This document shows positions 14,884-24,470 of a stretch of DNA of 64,000 bases, piece by piece. The position numbers were made by a program, and so were the translations under genes. The DNA is from Hysterangium stoloniferum (lineage: Eukaryota > Basidiomycota > Agaricomycetes > Hysterangiales > Hysterangiaceae): positions 98,023-162,022 of the forward strand of contig WHVD01000177.1 in assembly GCA_015178975.1 (NCBI GenBank). The letters run 5' to 3'. The notes beneath the pieces are model-generated. The model did not search any database. It worked only from the letters and a program-made list of their open reading frames with translations, and was not told the DNA's origin. How positions within the stretch are numbered: position 1 is the first letter of the stretch; each line of letters opens with the position of its first letter.

Positions 14884-15209
14884 GGACAATGTTTATTTCA
14901 TGTTGTGAGCATCTTCCGAACTTTATGTGTGATTTGATAGCGGGGAGGTGTTGTATTTTTATCTTCAATAAAGCCAATGACTTTCGTATTTAACTCGTGC
15001 ACTCTGTCTGACTGACTGGTTGATACATCTTGCAAACGTTATCTAACGGTTACGGCAAACAATTTTGTCTTGCGATTAGTTCGAGGAAGGTCAATACATG
15101 AGGTGCTCGCGGTAGTCTAGGGATATCGTATCCATGAAGACGCGTTATGTACTGGTGTGTTTACATCTTTACGCGCCGTCGGCGCGTTATCACATTGATA
15201 CAGCCACGA
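14884..15209. other. Intergenic region before the histone deacetylase gene
   Basis: No gene is seen here. It contains the GH51 3' flank with an AATAAA-like signal (CAATAAAG near 14968) and the HDAC promoter described separately. Confidence 0.6.
15140..15187. promoter_or_regulatory. MCB-like box and GC-rich palindrome in the HDAC promoter
   Basis: ACGCGT occurs at 15140-15145, and a perfect inverted repeat ACGCGCC-GTC-GGCGCGT occupies 15171-15187, ending 22 bp before the HDAC start codon. ACGCGT is the core of the MCB element bound by MBF in fungi and drives G1/S genes. Its function here is inferred from sequence only. Confidence 0.4.
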
Positions 15210-16665
15210 ATGCCTGCACGAGTAACATATATAGTGTCAGAGGATCTTGTAAAGGTGGAATACTACCAAAGCATGTTATACCAACAAGTTAATGATAACT
15301 TCCAGGCATCATCGCAACTTCCCTCAAACAAACGACGATCCGCTTTGGTGCATTCCCTAGTTCAGTCCTTTGGTCTTCTCTCCAGGCAAACATTTGGTCA
15401 TCTTCGAATACTACGTCCTACGCCTGCTACAAGAAAACAGCTTCTTGCTTATCATGAGCAAGAATATATCGATGATATCCTCTCTTCTGCCTCTACCTCA
15501 AAGGACGCACGTTCAGAAGCCCACGACCGTCCCGATTTACTTGGTCTAGAAGATGTAAGTCGCTATTTAGCCTTTTTTTTTTTTTTTTTTGGCTTTGTAT
15601 ATTTATCGAGTAATGCAGGATTGTCCGCCGTTCGTTGGCCTTTCTCAGTATGTTCAGCTTGTAGCGGGTGCTTCCCTGACGGCAGCTGCGGTTCTCAAGC
15701 AAGATGACGCAGACATATCAATTAATTGGGATGGCGGACGGTAAGTGTATACAATGAGTACATTTTGATCGGCAATTCAAGAAACTTCAATAGACATCAC
15801 GCTCAAAAGGGCCATGCCGCGGGCTTCTGCTATGTCGCAGACTGTGTTCTATCAATCCTTGCCTTAAAACAACCACCCAAATCTCGAATTATGTATCTTG
15901 ACCTCGATCTTCATTTTTCTGACGCGGTATCGCAAGCTTTCGCTGGCTCATCCTCCGGCCAGATTCTTACTCTGTCAATCCACCATTCTGCACCAGGCTT
16001 TTACCCCCCCTCGCCACTTTCATCGCTTCCAGATTCAGACACCAGTGACCCGTATACGCTGTCGCTCCCATTACGGCATGGTGCCTCAGATAAAACGTTT
16101 CATCGTGTATGGCAATGTGTCGATTCTGTGAAAAATGCCTTTTCTCCTGAGTATGTAGTTGTCCAGTGCGGCGTAGATGGCTTAGCAGGCGACCCATGTG
16201 GGACATGGAATTGGAGCTTAGGTTCTAGTGACGGCAGTTTTGGTTGGTGCCTCTCCCAGGTCCTTGGATGGAATTGCAAAACCTTGTTGTTGGGAGGCGG
16301 TAACCATTATATTCCGCCAAGTCGCCGCGATGCAGCTGACTTGCGTACCATTTTCTACAGGAGGTTATAACTCGCCAAACGTGGCACGTGCGTGGAGTTA
16401 TGTTACTTCGATAGCTGTGAGCTTGTTTTTGTATTGGAAAGTATTTTGTCCCTCATCTATGGTTGCTTTGCCGATCAAGCTTGGACAACCTTTACCACTT
16501 GAAGCTGATATCCCGGATCATAATGGTTTCCCTTCTTACGAGCCTTCTTTCACGCTTGATATTCCAGCTGGTAACATGAGGGATGAAAATACTGATGAAT
16601 ACCTTGAACACATTGAACAGGTTTACAGTCAAGTTGTGGGTAGACTTGGCGCTAAAACCTTATAA
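15210..16665 (+). CDS. HOS1: Class I histone deacetylase (Hos1/HDAC8-like)
   Basis: Predicted zinc-dependent lysine deacetylase. The chosen start MPARVTYIVSEDLVK (15210) matches family N-termini; an upstream in-frame GTG stretch has no ATG. Visible motifs are RPTPATRKQLLAYHEQEYI, the His-His pair in GGRHHAQKGHAAGFCY (near 15790), zinc ligands in YLDLDLHFSDAVSQAF (Asp-x-His kept), the second zinc Asp in GVDGLAGDPCGTWNWS (near 16180) and the transition-state Tyr in GGGGYN, assembled across an intron (about 16301-16360). In DLDLHF the residue after the zinc His is Phe, where most class I enzymes have His. The first intron holds a run of about 20 T. The C-terminal exon ends EYLEHIEQVYSQVVG. Assignment to Hos1 rather than Rpd3 rests on the short length and this variant motif. 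Confidence 0.9.
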
Positions 16666-17180
16666 TACAATACTTCTGAGCTGTCCCGCAGCTGAGCACA
16701 GCAAGCATGGCGTTTTGCCTCAGGCTTGGACTGGAACTCGTAATATGATCGAATAGCATATTTGCAATTCAAACTGCGCACCGCAGCCGAAAAACTTTTT
16801 TTTTTCTTCCTTCTTCTCAAGCAGTAATTCGGGTGATATATGTACATATAGTTAAAGACCAAAATCATACGCATAATCGAGGAAAATTTTGAATCCTGAA
16901 GGCCTCCGGGCGGAAATGTTCAAAGTTTGCTATGCCAAAAGGTCGAATGACACCAGTACCATTGCTGTTCGGGTCAAAAGATTCAGAATCAGATCTGGCC
17001 TTTTATGAAGATTATTACAGTATCAGAATGGCCCGGTTTGATTGCATTGATGTTGGCTGTGCTAATTGTTGGCATGCCAGTTGCGCCTGCGCCAAAGCTA
17101 ACTAATCACTTGCATTCTCTCATATAAAGGAGCCGCATAGGATACGCTCCAAGTTGCTACAAATACCCCCAAAATTGATT
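16666..17180. other. Intergenic region with TATA box of the aspartic protease
   Basis: There is no gene here. CATATAAAGG at 17119-17128, about 55 bp before the next start codon, is a good TATA box. A run of ten T (16797-16806) is the only other distinctive item. Confidence 0.5.
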
Positions 17181-19322
17181 ATGATCTTGTTAACGATCTC
17201 CGCTCTGTTTATTCTTTCATCAGATGCATTCCTCAGTGTTAGTGCTGCGAGCGCACAGATCCCAATCAGTAAACGACGCATTTCGAACCACTTGGCAAAA
17301 AGACAGAGGAGTAGTGCCATCGGGTTGGGAGACGCGCAGGACAAGTGAGTGTGTCCTTGCATTGTACTTTATTGAAGACTGCTGCTAAAGTGAGCTACCC
17401 ATTGGCACGCAGTGCCTACTCGATACAAGTCAACATTGGTGGGACTCTCGTTCCAGTCATCCTTGGTGAATTATATGTCTCTCTCGTGTGTGTATCATGG
17501 ATTTATACTTGTGTTGTTGCCTGCATAAGACACCGGCTCCTCCGACCTCTGGTCTGTCACAGACACATGCACCACAGAGTCCTGCGGCAGCTCCATTTCT
17601 CGTGTTTCAAAAATATCCGCTTCATCACTCCGTGATACTGGAATCGCTATCGAGCTTGACTACGGCGATTCAGCTCACCCCACATCGGCGATAGGCACAA
17701 TAGGCACAACAACCGTCTCTGTTGCTGGTCTGTCATTAGACAACCAGTCCGTCGCTGCAGTTGTCAAGACTGATACGGGTTTGAGTAGTCAGGGAATTAG
17801 TGGGATCTTTGGTATCGGATTTCCTAATCCCCTAGCTGGGAGCATTGTCTATGGAGGTGTGTTTCATACCCCTTTGAATGATAATTCACGTTGAAGGATC
17901 AGTTCAAAGATACACTCGCTGTATCCTTAGGAGGGTCGTCAAGTTCCATACAACCAACTACCGCAATCACCGATGCTTTCATTTCAACTCTGTCCACTCA
18001 GGGACCGTTCATGTCCCGTTTAGCTGCGAATGGCCAACTCAGCCAACCATTATTTACCGTACGTACACGTCACGTCATACTATCCTTTACATACTTATCT
18101 GACATCTGCCATGCCCTTAATATCTGAATCTCAACAGGTCACGCTTCAGCGTGAAGTCGTCGAGATCGGCGGCAACTTGGGACAGTTGACTTTGGGGGCG
18201 CTGCCAGCTGGCGTGAACCAAAATGACATCACTTGGGTCCCTGTGAGGCTTTATAGCCAGGAGGATGGAGGTTTAGCTGGTTCATCTACTAATTCCAGTG
18301 AGGTGGTGTATTGATTATTCTATTTGTGCCGTACGTTTTGTTTATTCTACTTTTTCTTATTTAGATTTTTCCCATGTATGTCATCCTCCACTACGAGTGT
18401 TGTCCATGAATGACTTATTTTCATAGTCGTTGGGAAGTCCCTCTCGATAAAGTGACCCTGAACGGTCAGACACTTGCCGCGCCCTCTCTCAATGTCAGTT
18501 ATACTGCTTTGATTGACTCGGTGAGTCCTCGGTCATTTCTCTCAGCAGAAACTAACCATTCGGGTTTTCAGGGTACTTCCTTCCTCGCTGGCCCTACAAC
18601 CGTCGTAAACACTATCTATCAGGCCATATCCCAAGGCGTCGGCACCTCAAGTGACGCTCCACAGATTTCCTGCACCACCCCCGTCCACCTTTCATTCTTT
18701 ATTGGCGGTAAAGAGTTCCCCGTTGACCCTCGTGATTTCCTCGGCTTTCAAACAAGTACCGAGGACTGTACTGCTGGTCTTTTACTCTCTACAGATGATC
18801 CAGCTCCTACTGCATTGATGAGCTGGATCCTTGGTGATCCATTTATGAAATCGTTAGTCGTTGTGTGTTAATTTACCCGTTCCTGATTTTCCCTCCCTTG
18901 CTCTGGTCCACAGGACTCTTGTCGTTTTCTATTATGGAAACTTGACGCATCCATCTGTTGATCCTCCGCGCATGGGATTCTTATCCACTGTTCCTAGCGA
19001 TGCAGACGCATTGTTGGCTGCTGCTGTTGCCGAAGCATCGGAGAACGGATTCATCGGTACGCCTTTTTTTGTTTCCTACGTTTACCGTATAAACTAGCTT
19101 AAACTGATGACTCTACCGCACCCAGCTTCCTCAATCGCCGCTCCCACCGATACATTCGTAGCTGCAAGCACGAACTCACAAGGCGTCCCACAGGCTACAA
19201 GCGGGACCCAAGTGACTGGATCTCAATCACGCAATGACGCATCCGCGTCCCCATCTGCATCTGCTTTATATCCATTCATTTTCACAATCCTGCTGATCGC
19301 CATCTCTGCGTTCGTTTTATAA
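17181..19322 (+). CDS. Aspartic protease (peptidase family A1) with probable GPI anchor
   Basis: Predicted secreted pepsin-like protease held at the cell surface. The ATG at 17181 opens a signal peptide (MILLTISALFILSSDAFLSV) and a propeptide with ISKRRISNHLAKRQR, a dibasic processing region. The mature enzyme begins YSIQVNIGGTLVPVI. The first catalytic Asp is in DTGSSDLW, made by splicing an intron that interrupts the Asp codon (about 17465-17536). The second is in LIDSGTSFLAGP, also made by splicing (near 18520-18570). FGIGFPNPL and a final SWILGDPFMKS followed by LVVFYY fit the family. The C-terminus is Ser/Thr-rich (about 19100-19260) followed by a hydrophobic end FIFTILLIAISAFVL, which is the layout of a GPI attachment signal. 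Confidence 0.9.
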
Positions 19323-20544
19323 TTTCACTTTAGTCTTTGCGCCAGCCAGGTCAATCATAACCATACTTACTAGTAAGTATAATAACGGACAAACTCTACC
19401 AGGCTTAGGCTTCTCGGATATTTTTTCTTTCTTTGAGTTATAGTTCATAAGGATAACACTATCGTCACTCGTTTTGCTGCTTGGTCTATACCTATACACC
19501 ATTTGGTACATGTAAGTAAATCATGTACATACGCTTATGCATGTAATTTTCTTGCCTCCATTTGATTGGTTATTTGTTATTGAAACGGAATGTCACCGTA
19601 TTCTTGATATGATTCGCCTTACGTGTCAGGCGTAGGTAATAATATACTGTCGCACATTACAAGTACCATGAAATGTAGTATTAGATGGTGCGACCAACTT
19701 GAAAAGACGGGTGCATATACTTTCCTAGTGATCATAGCAGGGGGAGTACAATTAGACAGGAACATGTTGAAGTGTTGATATCGATTTGACTGCACAAGTA
19801 CTGTGACGAGACTAATATTTATATCCTCGGCTTGCATACTTCATCACATCCTACGGTTAACGATAGGGTAGGTTACTGATACCTCTTTCTACAGAGAATT
19901 TTTTTTAGAAGTAGAGGATTCATGATCGATATGTAGAGATTAGTTCTGAGCAACGTTCTGAGATATCGATCGAGTGAGCGCAGGTTCCAAGTTTGAGCTT
20001 AGAGAACAACTCGATTACAGTGAAACAGTCCAAATTATTTCTTTCTATATGGCGTTTCACTAACCAGTCGTTGCCTGCACAAGTGATAGTCAAGTGGTGC
20101 CTAATACTTTAGCTTACGGGTCCACAAGTCAGGCTCAGAACGCCACCTTGAAGTGTTTGAATCTCGACATGAGAACAAGGAGATACTGCAATCACCAAAT
20201 GCTTGAAAGTCTACAACGACACCAGGAGTAGCAAGACAAAGCCCCAGTAAAATCTTTGGGTGTGGGTAATTTTTTGAGCGCGTGATGGATCATAATGGTA
20301 TTACTTTTGTTGCCAACACTCACGTTTCAAACACCGTTGTCAAATGAACACATGGTTATGCATGATAGAGAAAACCATGTCAGTCAACTCGGGTTTGTTA
20401 TTATGGCAACTCAATATGGCCGCTTGAGAAAACTTGAGGATAGGTTATCAAAAAAATCTTTCTCAGCAAGAATACTTATAAGGTCTCATGTCTCATGCAT
20501 TCATAGGGGATGTGGGATCGACATAAGTAGTAATACGGAATGCT
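19323..20544. other. Intergenic region, no gene seen
   Basis: About 1.2 kb of AT-rich sequence between the protease and RPS20 genes. Reading frames are short and lack family features on both strands. I see no RNA gene or transposon here. Confidence 0.5.
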
Positions 20545-21087
20545 TTAACCAGCAATGGTAACCTCAACTTCAACACCGGGCTCAAGAGAGATGGAAGTCT
20601 ATAAATAGAGTGTCAATGAGTAAAGTCAAAAATGCAAGAGACTGAAACTCACGATCTGCTTGACGACCTCGCTGGAAGAGTGCAAATCGACGAGTCTCTT
20701 GTGTACTTTGAGCTCGTAACGGTCCCATGTCTTGGAACCCTCACCACAGGGCTGTGTAGTGTGAAGTGGTGAGCAAAGGAAGGATATATAAGAAGTATGC
20801 CACTTACAGTTTTACGGGTTGTGATTTTGAGGACCTTGGTGGGGAGACGAACTGGACCTTTTACGCGCAATTGCTTGTCCTTTGCACGGTTGACCAAGTC
20901 ACCGCAGACTGCGAAAATTGAGATGAGTATAAGATATCACTGGATAATGATCGGCCTACGACATACACTTTTCGAGGTTGCGGACATTGCTGCTAGTGAG
21001 GGTGATCCTAATTTTGTGTACTTTTGCAGGCGCGACTGGGACACCTGTAGCGTCATATTCTTTTTCTCCCTTTGCGACGTAACTCAT
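20545..21087 (-). CDS. RPS20: Cytosolic 40S ribosomal protein uS10 (RPS20)
   Basis: Small-subunit ribosomal protein of about 120 residues. Exon 1 starts [18 protein letters not shown] at 21087 and reads through [19 protein letters not shown]. After an intron come [20 protein letters not shown] and LKITTRKT. A second intron is followed by [20 protein letters not shown] and a short third intron before VEVEVTIAG and TAA 20545-20547. All blocks are the highly conserved uS10 core that binds 18S rRNA. An upstream ATG at 21189 would add 34 unrelated residues and is not used here. Confidence 0.95.
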
Positions 21088-21211
21088 GTTGGGTAGAGCA
21101 GCGGTGACAAGGGTGACAATGTTACCGGATGATGTTTTGGAGGAAACTTGGAGGCTAGGCTTACGTAAGTGACTGTACAGCTGTTTCATGTTATTACATA
21201 ATTATTTCTGA

Positions 21212-22291
21212 TCAGATATTTGCAGCTGCTGGTTCGCCTGCCCAAGCCCTCCTAATCACTTCTCGAATACCCTCCTTCTCAATCTGTCTCGGATTCCAAT
21301 ACGCATTCTTCACAGCCAAATCCGCAGCCTTGTCAATCCCAACTTCTGCCATTCCAATATCCTTCAACGCACGCTTCACCTTCAGCTTCGTCAATAGAAC
21401 ATTCAGACCTTCGACTGCGTTTTCATGCCCCAGTGCCCTCGCTATCTGTGACAATGCCTCTGGAATATTCGGCGCATTGTACGCAAGGGCATGTGCGAGC
21501 ACAATCGTATGCGTTTCCGCGTGGGGCAGGTTGAATGTCCCCCCAAGAACATGGCAAAGCTTGTGGTGCACACTCATCCCTACTAGTCCAAGACAGCTCG
21601 CACACAACCACGCTCCATACAATGCATCACTTCGCGCCTCCTTGTCCTCCGGGTTCTCAACAATGATAGGCAACGCTTTCGCTAGTGCACGTATGCCCTC
21701 CTCAGCCATCAGACTAACCACTGGGTTACCATTCTGCGCATACAACGCTTCCACCGCGTGTGCAATCGCGTTGACACCACTAGTTGCACTCAAGCCGCTT
21801 GGAAGGCTGAGTGTAAACTCTACATCATAGATAACGACCTCGGGCAACACCTTCGCTGTCGACTGTGTCGTCTTCACTCCGTTTTCCGTCTGTCCAATAA
21901 TCGGCGTCATCTCCGAGCCTGCATATGTTGTAGGCAATACAATCTGTGGTAAATCCGTCTTCAGCGCTATTGCCTTCCCAAGTCCAATAGTCGACCCTCC
22001 TCCAATCGCAATCACACCATCTACCTGCCGATCCTCCACTACCTTCAGCGCTTCCAGAGTAACGTCCAACGGCGTGTGCATTGTCGCCTTGTTAAACTGC
22101 CCCGCGCTCTGGATCCCGTCTACACCTGCAAGAAGCTCCTCAACCCTCGCCGCATGCTTGGCCTGTTCTGGCGTGCTAAGTACAAGTGGTCGTTTAATCC
22201 CGAGTCGTTTTACTTCCTCGCTGATCTGCAGTATTGTTCCGGAGCCAAAGATAACTCGTGCGGGGTTGGCATTGTAGATAAATGGCTTCAT
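21212..22291 (-). CDS. Maleylacetate reductase (iron-type alcohol dehydrogenase family)
   Basis: A single uninterrupted ORF of 359 residues. The product is predicted to reduce maleylacetate to 3-oxoadipate with NAD(P)H, the last step of the hydroxyquinol/chlorocatechol branch before the beta-ketoadipate pathway. It starts MKPFIYNANPARVIFGSGT, the usual family start. The nucleotide-binding loop is GGGSTIGLGKAIALKTDLP, followed by PTTYAGSEMTPI. Family histidines appear in GMSVHHKLCHVLGGTF and NLPHAETHTIVLAHA. The C-terminus has NPRQIEKEGIREVIRRAWAG. The length is normal for the family. No intron is present, unlike nearly every neighbour, which may reflect bacterial ancestry or simple intron loss. 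It likely works in breakdown of lignin-derived aromatics. Confidence 0.93.
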   Translation of the reverse strand: MKPFIYNANPARVIFGSGTILQISEEVKRLGIKRPLVLSTPEQAKHAARVEELLAGVDGIQSAGQFNKATMHTPLDVTLEALKVVEDRQVDGVIAIGGGSTIGLGKAIALKTDLPQIVLPTTYAGSEMTPIIGQTENGVKTTQSTAKVLPEVVIYDVEFTLSLPSGLSATSGVNAIAHAVEALYAQNGNPVVSLMAEEGIRALAKALPIIVENPEDKEARSDALYGAWLCASCLGLVGMSVHHKLCHVLGGTFNLPHAETHTIVLAHALAYNAPNIPEALSQIARALGHENAVEGLNVLLTKLKVKRALKDIGMAEVGIDKAADLAVKNAYWNPRQIEKEGIREVIRRAWAGEPAAANI

Positions 22292-22363
22292 CGTGGTTGT
22301 GGTTGTGGTGGGTAAACCTATAAGTAAACCAAATTAACAGGTATTACACTTGTCAGCTCAACG

Positions 22364-22370
22364 CACGTGA
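22364..22370. promoter_or_regulatory. CACGTGA box upstream of maleylacetate reductase
   Basis: CACGTGA (TCACGTG on the minus strand) lies 73 bp upstream of the reductase start within the 408-bp divergent promoter shared with the snurportin gene. Confidence 0.35.
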
Positions 22371-22699
22371 CCGACCCTAGGCGACCAATAGCATGTGACA
22401 GACTCGAACGCGGATCTCCAAACAGTATGTATATTACTTGATCGTATTTCTTGTGGCATAGCTGCTTTATTCAACCTTGTTCATAATGATATGCGGGCTA
22501 TAATGTTGTATTAGATTCCATATTGAATGAATTTATTGAATTTGATTAAGTTCGAACTCCTGTCCAAAATAAATATTGCTGGAAACTCGGACCCGGTAAA
22601 TGGTGTGTCGGCGCCGAGCCAAGGCACTGACCATCGGATTGCTGCCGGTCTCTTACCGTACTGACGTTCCTCATCAGATTGAACTCGAAGAAATCAATA

Positions 22700-24470
22700 A
22701 TGGCTTCAGACTCTCAAAATCGTAGACGGTCGTTCAAGACGCCTCCCATAGCAGAGAAGGACACCTCCCAACATGTTCGTCGAGAAAAGGTTTGGAGATT
22801 ACTTCATGTAGTCATGTGCAGCGTGTTGACGAGATCTTTGGTGCCACTTGCTTATTCGGCCAATTTCCAATTACAATCCTTGTCGCTTGATCACGACGGC
22901 GCTCCCATGTGCATCACACGAAACACCACTGTTCCCCGGTCCCTCCCATCTATCACTTAGGCATTGGAGGAACAGAAACGAGTATGTGACTGGACGCGCT
23001 CTTTCAGACTTGTGCGATGACTGTACTAAAGATCTAACAATAAAATCGTTGTTTTCGAATACTAGAAACGTGCCCAGCGTGTTGACTCATCTCGAAATCT
23101 CGACAGCTTCGCCAGTCTCTCTCTTGGTCCTGATGACGACGACCACCCGAATGAAGATCCTGAAATCCTTCCAGAAGGAATAAGCCGTGTCGCATCTCTC
23201 CTATCACCCGTATCTGAATCTGCGGCTGCCACAAGTTCATTGTCATTACCTCTTAGATCGACAGCATCAAATGAAACCCCACCTGACACTTCGAAGAAAG
23301 GAAAATCCCGCAAGCCCAACGCCCAATTCGCAAATAAAATAATGTACGCTGAGCTTCTTGAAATGCATGATGATCCGGCCCTCCTCGACGGCTCTGTCCA
23401 TGATGACACCGATACTACCAACGCCGACTGCAGCCTTCCCGCCGATCTAGACACAAACTGGGTCGCCCTCGCCCCAGTCCCCCGAGGCAAACGCTGTCTA
23501 GCGGTGTGCAATCAACCCTCCAATTATAGCATTAGTACCCCCGGGACCGGTATGCTTGACTATGATCTCTCAGACGAGTCAGATTCTCCAATGACAATGA
23601 CGCTGGATTTAGCCTCGAATATAAATACGGTTTTGAAATCGCGCTTGAAGGGCAGGACTATTATGACCTTTCCGTCTGCGTTGCCGCCTGCGACTATTTT
23701 GGACTGTATTCTCGATGAGAGGTGGAAGGAGAATGGGATTTTACATGTGCTGGATATTATTAGGTGGAAGGGGCAGGAGCTGGGCGACTGTGAAGCAAAT
23801 TTTAGGTGTGTTGCGCTTGTTCGTGGAATTATGATTATCGAACTGCTAATTTATAAACATGTATCGTACTTCCCATACCTACAGATTCTGGTGGCGAGAT
23901 ACGCGTCTTTCCGAACTCGCATCGATGCCCTCTCTCCGATATTTATCTTCCGAAGCCTCCGAATCAATCCCCTCGTCATCAACCCAAATATTTCCCTATC
24001 CTACGCTATTCCTCTCAGTACCATACCACGGAGACCTTTCCCTCCCTTCATTATTATCAACAATTATACCCCAAAGCAATTCCATCCGACAAATCATAAT
24101 CCAACTCCCCTCCCACCCTGCTTCTCGCCCTCAGGCTACCGGTGAGAATGATCATGAAGGCTCGATGGACGTCGACCAGCTCACTATGATACCCGCGGGA
24201 ACTACTACTGCTGAAATTCAGCCGGATGGATTGCTGCTTTATGTTTCTCAGGCAACCTATGAATCTGGAACGTCACCACTTAGCTCCTGGGTGCCCATTG
24301 AGTCGTATAGCAAGACTCAGGAAAGCCCATTGGCAGTGTTTGAGAGGTAACTGTCATTTTATAGACATTAATATGGGGTTGATGCTGATGTGCTGGATAG
24401 ACTAGTAAAACGCCAAATGTCCTTGCAGGATGTTGAGAATCAGGAACAGGACGACGGAATGGAGCAATGA
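22700..24470 (+). CDS. SNUPN: Snurportin-1 (m3G-cap binding import adaptor)
   Basis: Predicted adaptor that binds the trimethylguanosine cap of U snRNPs and importin-beta to bring them into the nucleus. The ATG at 22700 gives MASDSQNRRRSFKTPP; an Arg-rich start continued after an intron by KRAQRVDSSRNLDSFASLSL resembles the importin-beta binding helix. The cap-binding domain shows WVALAPVPRGKRCLAV (near 23460), LKGRTIMTFPSALPPATILDC (near 23645), LHVLDIIRWKGQELGDCEANFR (near 23745) and, after an intron, FWWRDTRLSEL (near 23885). These match the snurportin core in order. A third exon reads to ERLVKRQMSLQDVENQEQDD and TGA 24468-24470. The first intron (about 22792-23064) is unusually long for this genome and could hide a small exon. 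Confidence 0.87.

Noticed and set aside
15571-15590. Poly(T) run as a possible retroelement tail
   Set aside because: It lies within an HDAC intron as its pyrimidine tract, with no element beside it.
21330-21830. 166-codon plus-strand frame opposite maleylacetate reductase
   Set aside because: Antisense shadow of a well-supported gene.
22679-22699. Seven-codon upstream extension of snurportin
   Set aside because: It starts with TTG, not ATG; the ATG at 22700 is the natural start.
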